From: JACCZR01 sp963844805
GTDB taxonomy: Bacteria > Actinomycetota > Thermoleophilia > Solirubrobacterales > Thermoleophilaceae
Length of the DNA: 64,000 nucleotides
Assembly: GCA_963844805.1 (NCBI GenBank)
Contig: CAWJPU010000007.1
Span: 1 to 64,000, forward strand
Reading direction: 5' to 3'
This document shows positions 28,625 through 37,462 of this stretch, one piece after another; positions within the stretch are counted from its first letter, which is position 1, and the number at the start of each line of letters is the position of its first letter. Under the pieces are notes generated by a model. It saw nothing but the letters and a program-made list of their open reading frames with translations. It made no database searches and was not told the DNA's origin. The position numbers were made by a program, and so were the translations under genes.

Positions 28625-29441
28625 TCGAGAGGACCTCCTTTGCCAGCTGGCGATAGGCGTACGCAGCCTTGCCGTCCGGGTCGTATTTGAGGACGGACAT
28701 GCCCTTCACCGGAGCCTCGGCGAAGCGCACTGTCTTGTTGATGCGTGAGGCGAACACGCGGTCGCCGAAGTTCTCCTCGAGGATCTCGATGGCCTCCTTG
28801 GCGTGCACGGTGCGATTGTCGACCAAGGTCGGCAGGATGCCTTCGATTTCGACATCCGGGTTGAGGTTCTCTCGGATCATCGACAGCGTGTTCTGGAGCT
28901 GAACGAGCCCCCTCATCGACAGATACTCGCATTGGACGGGGACGATTACCTTCGTAGCCGCCGTCAGGGCGTTGATCGTGAGCAGCCCGAGGCTGGGCGG
29001 AGTGTCGATGAAGACGTAGTCGTAGTCCTCCTTGACGGCCGCCAGGGCCTTCTGCAGAGAGCGCTCCCTGCCGATCTGAGTCGACATGGCGATCTCCGCG
29101 CCGGCCAGGTCGATCGAGGCGCAGGCCACGTCCACCTCACGCCGGCGGATGACCTCCCGCAGCGAGGTGTGGTGCACCAGCACGTCGTACATCGAGACCT
29201 CGAGCGAGTCGGGGTCGATCCCCTGGCTCATGGTCAGGTTGGACTGCGGGTCGAGGTCCACGCAGAGGACGCGGAAGCCGCGCTCGGAGAAGGCGGCTGC
29301 CAGGTTCAGGGTGGTCGTGGTCTTGGCCACGCCCCCCTTCTGGTTGGTGAAGGCGATCACCTGGGCCTTCGGCGCCGCCGGGGGGGTGGGTTCAGGTTCT
29401 GGTGCGGGTGTAGGTGAGGGCTTGCGCTCGAAGAGTCCCAT
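28611..29441 (-). CDS. ParA/Soj-type Walker ATPase
   Basis: 276 residues from ATG 29441. A 25-residue Pro/Glu-rich lead (PTPAPEPEPTPPAAPKAQ) precedes the deviant Walker A motif FTNQKGGVAKTTTTLNLA. VLCVDLDPQSNLT and VFIDTPPSLGLLTINAL complete the ATP site, with the signature lysine present. ParA proteins segregate chromosomes, plasmids or large complexes. No parB or parS-like palindrome is seen nearby. The gene overlaps the following ftsZ, so this ParA may position that FtsZ or its partner. Confidence 0.9.
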   Translation of the reverse strand: MGLFERKPSPTPAPEPEPTPPAAPKAQVIAFTNQKGGVAKTTTTLNLAAAFSERGFRVLCVDLDPQSNLTMSQGIDPDSLEVSMYDVLVHHTSLREVIRRREVDVACASIDLAGAEIAMSTQIGRERSLQKALAAVKEDYDYVFIDTPPSLGLLTINALTAATKVIVPVQCEYLSMRGLVQLQNTLSMIRENLNPDVEIEGILPTLVDNRTVHAKEAIEILEENFGDRVFASRINKTVRFAEAPVKGMSVLKYDPDGKAAYAYRQLAKEVLSNGQR

Positions 29442-29491
29442 CGCAAACCCCCTATTCGCACGTACCTGATGTATTCCTTCCGCGGGCCCTG

Positions 29492-30690
29492 CTAGTCGAG
29501 AAGCCCGAGCTCCGAATAGACGCCGCCCAGCGCCTCGACGAAGCGCTCGGCGGAGAAGCTGCGCTCGTACGCCTCTCGACCCCCGGCGGCCAGGCGGGCG
29601 CGAAGATCGGGATCGGCGAGCAGCCTTTGCAGCGCGGCTGCGAGCGCTTCCGCGTCACCCGGCGGCACCAGCAGCGCCTCACGTCCGTCGGTCAGGTCCT
29701 CCGGCATCCCGTCGCAAGCACTGGCCACGACCGGCGTGCCCGACCGCAGCGCCTCGATCACCGACACCGAGCCGCTGGACTCTGCGAGTGACGGGAGAAC
29801 GAAGACGGCGGCTTCCCCAAGCAACGGCTGCACGTCCTCCACCCGGCCGGGGAGGGCGACGCGGTCCGCAAGCCCCAAGTCGGCGGACAGGCGGCGGTGG
29901 GCGTCGAGCAGCTCGCCCGGTCCCACCAGGCACGCGCGAAAGGGCACGCCGGCGGCTGCCAGTCGGGCGAGTGCCTTGAGGAGGACGTCTACGCCCTTGC
30001 GCGGATCCTGGCGGGATATCGCGAGCACGAGCGGCGTCTCCCTCCCGTCGCCGGCAGCCTCGTCTACGTCCGGGAGGAAGGCGTCCTCCGAGGTGTAGGG
30101 CATCAGGCGCGTCCTGATCCCGGCCCCATACTCGTCACGCAGGATGCGCCGCACCGACTCGTAGTTGACCAGCACCACCCGCGAGCTGGTGTAGCCCCAC
30201 CGTTCCCACCGATCGTCCACCGACCGGACCCAGCGCAACCAACGGGATAGCGCAGGCGATCGGCAAGCCGGTGGTAGTCCTGGAGGCCCGCCTCCATTGC
30301 GGCCACCTCATACTTACGCGTCGCATACGCGCTGGCGAGCACGACCGACCGACCGCCCCGGCGGTCCAGCGCGCGCCCGGCCAGGGCCCCCGCGGCGGCC
30401 CAGATCGAGAACCCGTGGATCCCGTGCGGGCCCGGACGGCCGGAGAGGAGGCGGACGACGGCGCGGGCCAGCACCGGGGGGCGCGCGGCCACCGGCAGGT
30501 GCGGGCCCACGTGGTGCACGATGCCGAAGTCGGCGGTCGTGATCGCCGAGCGGGCCCCGAAGCAGAAGACGTGCGGCTCGAAGCCGAGCCTCGCCACCGC
30601 CAGCGCGTGTGCGCGGACGTAGGTCTCGTGGCCGCCGACCCCCTCGAGCACGTCTCTTCCGGAGATGAGGACGAACGGCCTCCCTCCCAT
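29492..30690 (-). CDS. GT4 family glycosyltransferase (frameshifted)
   Basis: About 399 residues from ATG 30690 (GGRPFVLISGRDVLEGVGGH). The N-terminal domain ends with ADRLRYPVG and, after a one-base shift near 30242, continues as LRWVRSVDDRWERWGYTSSR. The C-terminal donor-binding domain has LVLAISRQDPRKGVDVLLKA and VLPSLAESSGSVSVIEALRSG, typical of GT4 enzymes. The acceptor is unknown. It diverges from the COG4671 glycosyltransferase with a 25-bp gap; together they open the surface-glycan cluster. Confidence 0.82.
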
Positions 30691-30715
30691 CCGGCCAGGG
30701 TAGCCTCGCGCCGCC

Positions 30716-31861
30716 ATGCGCGCGGTCTTGTTCTGCAACGAGATGCTCGGGCTGGGCCACCTTCGGCTGTCGCTGGCGCTGGCCGAGGCGCTCGTGTCGG
30801 TGGACGAGGCCGCGACGGCGCTGGTTGTGACGGGGTCGCCGGCGTCGGGCAGCCTGCCGGCGCCCCCGCGGGTGGACGTCCTCAAGCTGCCCACGGCGCC
30901 CGTGGACGCCCAGTCGGCCTGGAGCGCCACCCCACTACGGCCGCCCGCCGGGCTCGCGATGGAGCCCTCGGAGGTGCACCGACTGCGCGCCGAGCTGAGC
31001 CTCGCTGCCGTGGCCGGTGTCCGGCCCGAGCTGGTGGTGGTCGACTACCGGCCGCTCGGGCGCCGCGAAGACCTCGTCCCCACGCTCCGACATCTGCGGG
31101 AACGCGGTGGCTGCACCGTCGCGCTGGGCATGTGGGAGGTCGACGACGCGCCCGAGCGGCTGCGCGAGAGCTGGACCCCGGAGCTGAAACGGGCCGTGGG
31201 CCGGCTGTACGACCTCGCGCTCGTCTACGGGCCGCCGGAGCCCTGCGACCCGCGGACCGAGGCCCTGCGCGCAGCCGGCCTACCGGTGCACCACACCGGC
31301 CTGGTCGGACGGCCGCCGGCCGAGCACCCCGCTCCCGACCTCGGAGAGGGCTACCTGCTTGTCACCGCCGGCGGCGGAGCCGACGGCTTCGAGCTGCTGG
31401 ACGCGGTACTTGGGGCGGTCGAGGCCCAGCCGCTGCCCGTGCCCGCCATCGTGGTGACCGGCCCGTTGATGGCCCCGGCCGAGATCGACTGCCTCCGCGG
31501 GCGAGCCGACGGGCTCGACGTCCGGGTGCTCGAGTCCAGGCCGGACATGGACGCGGTAATGGCCGGCGCCCGGGCGATCGTGGCCATGGCCGGCTACAAC
31601 ACCAGCGCCGAGGTCCTGGCCAGCGGCAAGCCGGCGCTGCTGGTGCCCCGGGCATTCCCGCGTGAGGAGCAGCTCAACCGCGCGCGGCGGCTGGCGGCCG
31701 ACGGGCGCGTGGGCATGGTGCATCCGGATGACCTCGAGCCGGTCGCCCTTCGCGGCGAGATCGGCGAGCTGCTGGACCACCGCTCGGCCGGCGGCGAAGC
31801 GCTCACCGGCGCTGACGACGCGGCGCGAGTCCTCATGCAGGCTGCAGGCTTCGGGCCGTGA
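30716..31861 (+). CDS. MurG-like predicted glycosyltransferase (COG4671 type)
   Basis: 381 residues from ATG 30716. The N-terminus MRAVLFCNEMLGLGHLRLSL has the glycine-rich GHLRR-type loop, and the C-terminal nucleotide-sugar site is VAMAGYNTSAEVLASGKPAL followed by LVPRAFPREEQLNRA. This matches GT-B enzymes of the GT28/COG4671 group. Sugar donor and acceptor are unknown. It ends by overlapping the convergent aminotransferase by 29 nt. Its setting among a DegT aminotransferase, a GT4 and a pyruvyltransferase-GT2 protein points to surface polysaccharide or glycoconjugate synthesis. Confidence 0.82.
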   Translation: MRAVLFCNEMLGLGHLRLSLALAEALVSVDEAATALVVTGSPASGSLPAPPRVDVLKLPTAPVDAQSAWSATPLRPPAGLAMEPSEVHRLRAELSLAAVAGVRPELVVVDYRPLGRREDLVPTLRHLRERGGCTVALGMWEVDDAPERLRESWTPELKRAVGRLYDLALVYGPPEPCDPRTEALRAAGLPVHHTGLVGRPPAEHPAPDLGEGYLLVTAGGGADGFELLDAVLGAVEAQPLPVPAIVVTGPLMAPAEIDCLRGRADGLDVRVLESRPDMDAVMAGARAIVAMAGYNTSAEVLASGKPALLVPRAFPREEQLNRARRLAADGRVGMVHPDDLEPVALRGEIGELLDHRSAGGEALTGADDAARVLMQAAGFGP

Positions 31862-33018
31862 GCACGGCGTCCACGACGCGTTCGACGTCCTGCTCGCTGA
31901 GGGTGGGGCCGGAGGGGAGATAGAGGCCCGTGAGGCCCAGTCGCTCGGCGACGGGGAATCGCCGCCCCGGGTGGTCGTCCCGGTATGCGGGCTGGATGTG
32001 GAGGGGGATGAAGAAGGTCCGCGTCTCGATGCCGCGTGCCGCCAGGTAGCTGCGGAGCTCGTCGCGGCTGACTCCGAAGCCCGGCTCGACCAGCATCCCG
32101 AACATCCAGTGCGTGCTCTCCAGGCCGGGGAGCTCGGGGGGCATCACCAGGCCGGCCACGTCGCCCAGGCCCGCGATGTAGCCGGCGGCGTTTCGCCGCC
32201 GGGTGCTGAGCAGCTCCTCTAGGCGCTCGACCTGGGCCAGGCCGACCGCCGCCTGGAGGTTGCTCATCCGGAAGTTGTGGGCCCGGAACCGGTGCCAGAA
32301 GTGGCGCTCCGGCGAGAAGCCGTGATCGCGCAGCTCCCGCGCGGTCAGGGCGAGCTCGGCGCGGCTGGTCGTCACCATTCCGCCTTCGCCGGTGGTCAAG
32401 ATCTTGTTGCCGTAGAAGGAGAACGCGCCGGCGTCGGCAAGGCTGCCGACCGGGCGCCCCCGGCACTCCGCGCCGTGGGCCTGCGCCGCGTCCTCGATGA
32501 CCGTCAGCCGGTTGGCCGCCGCGATGGAGCCCAGCTCGTCCATGTCGACCGGCTGTCCGTAGGTGTGCACCGGACAGATCGCGCTGGTCCGCGGCCCGAT
32601 CGCCGCGCGGAGCGCGCCCAGGTCGAGGTTCCACGTGCGCGGGTCGCTGTCGACGAAGACGGGCGTGGCGCCCACGTGCACCACCGCGTTCGCCGTCGCG
32701 ATCATCGTGAAGGCGGGCACGATCACCTCGTCACCCGGGCCGAGGCCGGCGGCCGCGAGCGAGAGCTCCAGCGCGGTGGCGCCGCTCGAGCACGCGACGG
32801 CGTGCTCGCAGCCGACCGCCTCCGCGAAGGCGGCCTCGAAGCGGCCGACAAATGGGCCGGCCGACGAGATCCAGTTGGTCCGCAGACACTCGTCGACGTA
32901 GCGCGCGCTCGTTTCCGTCCAGGCGCGTGTCGGCCACCCGGATCGGTTTCTCGCCGTCGGCGCCCGACAACGGCGGCTCGGGCGCCGGGATGAGGTGACC
33001 TATCTCGTCCGGCTTCAC
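31833..33018 (-). CDS. DegT/DnrJ/EryC1/StrS sugar aminotransferase (frameshifted)
   Basis: GTG 33018 or TTG 32970 can start this gene. KPIRVADTRLDGNE is followed by a one-base shift near 32918 and then SARYVDECLRTNWISSAG, the standard opening of the family. ACSSGATALELSLAAAGLGP binds PLP phosphate, and the Schiff-base lysine is in FSFYGNKILTTGEGG. RAHNFRMSNLQAAVGLAQVE is also diagnostic. Such enzymes make amino-sugars from UDP- or TDP-keto-sugars. The gene follows the PP-loop gene, whose stop is missing in frame; a GTGA overlap at 33015-33018 is the likely true junction. Confidence 0.85.
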
Positions 33019-34449
33019 CGCAACCGGGGCGGGATCGAGTGGAGCGCAGATCCACCGGCCGAGTGTTTGCGCGAGCGCCAGCTGGTCGGCGTAGTGCTCG
33101 GGTGGCTCGGGCGGGAAGTACTCGGTGAGGATGGCCCGCACCGGCGAGCGCAGCGGCTCGTCGATCTGATCCAGGTAGCCCTCGCGACAGCCCGGCTCGG
33201 CGGGCACCGGCTGCTCGCGCGCGACGGCGGCCAAGCGATCGAATCCGGCGAGGGCCTCGCCGGCACGCTGCGAGCCCCCGGCCTCGAGGCTTTGCCTTAC
33301 CACGTCGCGATCGGTCCGCTGGATGCTGCGTACGAGCTGCTCGTCGAGCAGGGTGGGCTTCGCCGGGGGCATCCAGCCGGCCTGGGCCGCCAGGAGCTCG
33401 GCCAGGTCGATCTGGATCTTCGCCGGGTCCACTCCCTCGGCGAGAAGGTTGAAGGCGTTGTTGCGGCACTCCGCACACCGGCTGCACGCGCCCTGGCCCA
33501 TCTCCAGCTCCCAGCACGAATACTGGAGGTCGGCGAGATCGGGGTAGCGGGCGAGCAGGAGCCGCTGAACCTGGAACTGCTGGAGCGAGCTGGTCAGCCC
33601 GCCGACGCGGATCCCGGTCGGCTCGAGCACCCGCGCCAGGCACCGCTGCGTGGCGGCCGAGAACATGAAGTGCTGGTGCTGCGCGATGCCGTGGGACGTG
33701 CGGCGCGCGTCCTGGAGCTCGAACTCCGAGGCCATCACCACCCGGCTGGACCCCCTCGCCGCGGCCACCACCAGCGCGACCGCCATGTACAACAAGCAAT
33801 CACCGACCTCGTTCACCGCCAGCCCGAGCGGCGCCGACCAGGAGTTGTCCCACGCGCTGCGCAGGTCGGAGCGGACCTCCACCAGCTCGACCTCCCGCCG
33901 GCGGGCGGCCTCCGCCAGCACCTCGGCCCGCCGGGGGGTCTCGTGCTCGACGCTGCCCTCGCGCGGAGAGGTCGTGCACACCAGCACGGGCGGCATACCC
34001 AGCTCGGTCAGCAGGCCGAGGTGGACGAGCGAGTCGCGCCCGCCGCTGAAGCACAGCGCCGGCGGGCCGGACGCGGCGAGACGGGGCAGTGGCTCGAGCG
34101 GCGGGCCCGCCTCGACGAGCTCGGTGGAGGGCGGGGCGTCCATACCGCCGAGGGCCGCGACCGCCACCCCCTGCGCCGCGATCATCCGCTCCCAGAACTC
34201 ACGCTCGCCGGGCTGGAGGGTCACGGGCAGCACGACCCGCAGTGGACCCATCAGGGTCCACTGCGAGTGCAGGCAGATGAGCCCGACCCGCCACCACAGC
34301 GAGGCCCCGAGCGCCTGCGGGTCGACGGGCTCGGGAAACTCGAGCCTGAAGTCCGGGCGGCGGTAGAGGCCCTGGGATGGCTCGGCCTCCCAGCGAAAGG
34401 TGACCACTTGGCCCGCGATCTCGGGCGGGTGCAGTCGAATCTCGGTCAC
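33015..34449 (-). CDS. PP-loop ATP-pyrophosphatase family protein, QueC/MurL-like
   Basis: About 478 residues from GTG 34449, overlapping the preceding gene by 4 nt (GTGA). After a 130-residue N-terminal domain comes the ATP-pyrophosphatase loop ALCFSGGRDSLVHLGLL (about 131-147). Later blocks are VVMASEFELQDARRTSHGI and GLTSSLQQFQVQRLLLARYP. A four-cysteine cluster follows (C in YSCWELE, then GACSRCAEC), spaced as in the zinc site of QueC. The whole layout also resembles MurL, the UDP-MurNAc-L-Ala-L-Glu epimerase of Xanthomonas, which belongs to this group. Sitting between a pyruvyltransferase-GT2 fusion and a sugar aminotransferase, it probably activates a carboxylate on a cell-surface precursor. 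The stop is obscured by an indel. Confidence 0.7.
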
Positions 34450-36479
34450 GGCAGCCGGTCTCGCACGCGCGCTGCCCGGTCGCGGATCCTCCCCGCCGGG
34501 CGAAGGATCGGCTGGAGCTGCCCGCGCAGCCTCCACCAGCCCCCCTCCTCGACGGCGACGAGGGTGGCGTGTCGCTCGCGAAGCGGCGCCAGCTCGGCCG
34601 TCAGCCGCTCCAGCTCGGCCTTGAGCTCGGCTTCGCGCGCCGCCGCCTCCCGGCGGTCGAACAGCAGCCGCTCCAGCTCGGCCGTCAGCCGCTCCAGCTC
34701 GGCCTTGAGCTCGGCTTCGCGCGCCGCCGCCTCCTGGCGGTCGAACAGTAGCGGCGCCAGGCCGTCTCTCAGCCACTCCGAGACGAGCCAGCCCGGCCCG
34801 CGCGCGTCGAGCAGGAGGAGGAGCAGGCGCGCAGCGGCGACGTCGACGCCATCCTCGGGCGCTCGCAGCTCCGGGACCATCTCCGGCAGGTCGGTGCGCA
34901 GGACCAACCCGTGACGCCGTAGGAACCACGCGTGAGCCATCAGCCGCTCCGCGGCCCGCCAGCGCTCGACCAGGCCGGCGCCAGCGGGCGGACCGCCCAC
35001 GCCGCGATGGGCCGCCACGGCCTCGCGGCAGCGCCTGAACGCGCGTGGCCTGCGCCGGGTGACGCGCAGCGACCATTCGTTGTCCTCGTAGTACGCCGCC
35101 ATGCCCGGATCGATGGGGATCTCCCGCAGCAGCTCGGTCCGGATCAGCGCTGCTGTCCCGGGCAGCCAGCCGCACGGCCCCGTCGGAGGCAGCCCGGGGT
35201 CGTCGACCGGCGCGCCCCAGCCCTCGAGCGGGAACCGGGCGAGCTCACGCGACACCTCCGGCCAGCCGCCGAAGTGGTGGACCCGTCCATCCGGCCGCGT
35301 CACCAGCGCCGTGACGCCGTCCGCCTCGGGGTGCTCGGCCAGGTCGGCCGTGAGGTGTTCCAGAGCACCGGGCAGGAGCGCGGCGTCGTCGTCGAGGAAG
35401 AGGGTGAACTCGGTCGTGACGAGCTCGCCGGCGAGGCTGCGGCCCCCCGCCGTCCCCAGGTTACGATCGGAGCAGCGCAGGTCCACCGCCGGCTCGGCCC
35501 CCGCGAACGCCCTGAGCTGCTCACGCGCCGGTGGGGCGGAGTTGTTGTCCAGCAGCTGGACCCTGGTGCCCACCTCGCTCTCCAGGACCGAGCCCACGGC
35601 CGCCTCGGCGCCGTTCGGGCGGTCGCGAGTCAGGATGAAGGCGGTGACCCGAGCGCCCTCTGCCGTCCCGCGGCGCGGCCGAGCCTGCGCGCGCCCGTTG
35701 TCGCGAGGGCGACGCGCCCCTGGCCGCACTGCCACCCGCGCGCGGGCGTCAGGCGGCAGCGTCTCCCTCATGGCCTCGAGCTTGCCGTAGATGGAGGGCC
35801 CCGCCTCGACCGCCTTGCCCATGAGCGCCGCGGCGAGCATCACGTGGGCGCGGTCGGTCCGGACCTCTGCAGCCGCGGCGATCGCGGCCAGCCACTCGTC
35901 GAGGGTCTCGCACGCGACGGAGACGTCGACGTTGCCGTCCGGGGGATCGCCGGGCGGCGCCTCGGCGTCCTCACGGAACACGTCGAGCGACCCCTGTCCG
36001 GTGGCCCGGTGACGCGAGAAGTCGAAGAAGAACGCGCAGTCGTGCGCGGCGGCGGCGCGGCACAGGCCTGCGATCCGCCGGTAGGACTCGGACTCGCGAG
36101 CGAAGAAGGTGGCGCGGCTGCCACGGAGGGCCTCGGCCACGCGATCCTCGCCCGTGTCAAAGCTCGACGGGAGCACGATCACCCTGTCGAACCGGTGCTC
36201 GGCCACGGCGAGCAGCGGGGGCATGTACTCGTGGTAGCGCCGGCTCCACGCGCCGCCCCCGGCGAGCAGGGCGACCTCGCCGGCGGCGCAGTCGATCTCG
36301 TCGACGCCGATCTCGCGCACCACGTGATCGCGCAACAGCTCGCGGGTTCCTGCCCAGATGAGCTCGTCGCCGCGATTTCCCAGCCCGCGGATGAACGTCA
36401 GGTCCGGTGCGGTCCCGATCGCTTCGAGGAGCACCTCGCGGCTTTCCTCTACCCCGCCAGGGAAGCCTCCCGGACCCAC
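34446..36479 (-). CDS. Pyruvyltransferase-GT2 glycosyltransferase fusion with C-terminal coiled coil
   Basis: 677 residues from GTG 36479; GTG 36434 is an alternative with a purine-rich GAGGAAAG upstream. Residues about 25-230 match polysaccharide pyruvyl transferases (FIRGLGNRGDELIWAGTREL, LLAGGGAWSRRYHEYMPPLL, VIVLPSSFDTGED). Residues about 278-500 are a GT2 domain (VTAFILTRDRPNG, RNLGTAGGRSLAGE, the DXD-like TLFLDDDAALLPG near 361, AYYEDNEWSLRVTRRR). Residues 577-632 are two near-identical 28-residue coiled-coil units. Pyruvyl ketal and sugar would be added to a surface polymer; the coiled coil may bring enzymes together or set chain length. It is the first gene of the run into the PP-loop and DegT genes. 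Confidence 0.8.
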   Translation of the reverse strand: MGPGGFPGGVEESREVLLEAIGTAPDLTFIRGLGNRGDELIWAGTRELLRDHVVREIGVDEIDCAAGEVALLAGGGAWSRRYHEYMPPLLAVAEHRFDRVIVLPSSFDTGEDRVAEALRGSRATFFARESESYRRIAGLCRAAAAHDCAFFFDFSRHRATGQGSLDVFREDAEAPPGDPPDGNVDVSVACETLDEWLAAIAAAAEVRTDRAHVMLAAALMGKAVEAGPSIYGKLEAMRETLPPDARARVAVRPGARRPRDNGRAQARPRRGTAEGARVTAFILTRDRPNGAEAAVGSVLESEVGTRVQLLDNNSAPPAREQLRAFAGAEPAVDLRCSDRNLGTAGGRSLAGELVTTEFTLFLDDDAALLPGALEHLTADLAEHPEADGVTALVTRPDGRVHHFGGWPEVSRELARFPLEGWGAPVDDPGLPPTGPCGWLPGTAALIRTELLREIPIDPGMAAYYEDNEWSLRVTRRRPRAFRRCREAVAAHRGVGGPPAGAGLVERWRAAERLMAHAWFLRRHGLVLRTDLPEMVPELRAPEDGVDVAAARLLLLLLDARGPGWLVSEWLRDGLAPLLFDRQEAAAREAELKAELERLTAELERLLFDRREAAAREAELKAELERLTAELAPLRERHATLVAVEEGGWWRLRGQLQPILRPAGRIRDRAARVRDRLP
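34584..34751. repeat. Tandem 84-bp intragenic duplication (two 28-residue coiled-coil units)
   Basis: Two adjacent 84-bp units at 34668-34751 and 34584-34667 are nearly identical in DNA and encode LLFDR(Q/R)EAAAREAE followed by LKAELERLTAELE. Twenty-eight residues equal four heptads, so each unit adds a whole coiled-coil segment without breaking the helix. The near identity of the DNA points to a recent duplication or ongoing slippage, so copy number may vary between strains. Confidence 0.85.
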
Positions 36480-36532
36480 CCGCCCGATCTTCGCAGCAAT
36501 ACCCGCCGCGCGTAAGCTCGGTCGCCACTGGT

Positions 36533-37462
36533 GTGAGCGGCGTCCTCGACAAGCGGCTGGTTTTCGTGACCGGCAAGGGCGGGACGGGCAAGACCACCAT
36601 CTCCGCCGCGCTGGGCCTGATCGCCGCGCGCCAGGGCCAGCGGACGATGGTCTGCGAGGTGGCCGAGCAGAGCCGCGTGCCGAACCTCTTCGGCCGCGAC
36701 GGCGCCGGCTTCGAGGAGGTCGAGCTGGCGGAGAACCTGTGGGCGATCTCGGTCGATCCCGAGCACGCCCGCGAGGAGTGGCTGCGCTTCCAGCTGCGCT
36801 CGGGGGCGATGGCCGGCGTGCTCAACAGCAGCCGCATCTTCAGCTACCTCGCCGCGGCCGCGCCGGGTCTGTCGGAGCTCGTGACCGTGGGCAAGGTCTG
36901 GGAGCTGGCACAGCTCCAGCGCAAGAAGTCGAAGGCGTCGCCCTACGACGTGGTGATCGTGGACGCGCCCGCGACCGGACACGGCATCGCCATGCTGCGC
37001 GCGCCAAAGACCTTCCGCGACGCCACCCGGGTGGGCCCGGTGGCCAGCCAGGCCAACCACATCCACACCTTCCTCGCCGACCCCAAGCAGACCGCCGTGA
37101 TGGCGGTGGCGCTGGCCGAGGACATGCCGGTGAACGAGACCCTGGACCTCGGCGACCGCCTCCACGACGAGATGGGCCAGCACCTGCAGGCCATCGTGGT
37201 CAACGCGCTCTACCCCGAGCGCTTCAGCGGCGCCGACGCCGAGGCGATATCCGCCGCCGACGGCAAGCCCTCGGCCGCCGCCCGCGACGCGCTGGAGGCC
37301 GCGCTGTCCGAGCACCACCGCGCCCGCGCCCAGCGCAGCCAGCTGCGGCGGTTGAAGCGCGACGCCGACGCCCCGGTGAGCACGCTGCCTTTCCTGTTCG
37401 AGGCGGAGATCGGCGAGGAGCAGGTCGAGGCCCTCTCGCGCGAGCTGGAGCGGCGGCTGTGA
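36533..37462 (+). CDS. ArsA/Get3-family ATPase, first of a pair (Rv3679-like)
   Basis: 309 residues from GTG 36533. The deviant Walker A motif is VFVTGKGGTGKTTISAALGL, with DVVIVDAPATGHGIAML as the switch/Walker B region. The membrane/client-binding part is shorter than in eukaryotic Get3. It overlaps the next ArsA-like gene by 4 nt (GTGA). The pair corresponds to mycobacterial Rv3679-Rv3680, described as bacterial Get3-like ATPases. Arsenite transport is unlikely, as no arsB, arsR or arsC gene is here. The first 53 bp upstream are shared with the divergent glycan operon. Confidence 0.88.
   Translation: MSGVLDKRLVFVTGKGGTGKTTISAALGLIAARQGQRTMVCEVAEQSRVPNLFGRDGAGFEEVELAENLWAISVDPEHAREEWLRFQLRSGAMAGVLNSSRIFSYLAAAAPGLSELVTVGKVWELAQLQRKKSKASPYDVVIVDAPATGHGIAMLRAPKTFRDATRVGPVASQANHIHTFLADPKQTAVMAVALAEDMPVNETLDLGDRLHDEMGQHLQAIVVNALYPERFSGADAEAISAADGKPSAAARDALEAALSEHHRARAQRSQLRRLKRDADAPVSTLPFLFEAEIGEEQVEALSRELERRL

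Noticed and set aside
25639..28932. A single open frame joining FtsZ and gamma-glutamyltransferase
   Set aside because: FtsZ ends with its normal C-terminal peptide and GGT begins with its normal N-terminus. A TAG lies one frame over at 27168. A one-base error that removed the stop is far more likely than a real fusion in a window full of such indels.
32731..34449. PP-loop enzyme fused to a DegT N-terminus
   Set aside because: The DegT signature starts anew and a GTGA stop/start overlap exists at 33015-33018 one frame over, so two coupled genes with a local indel fit better.
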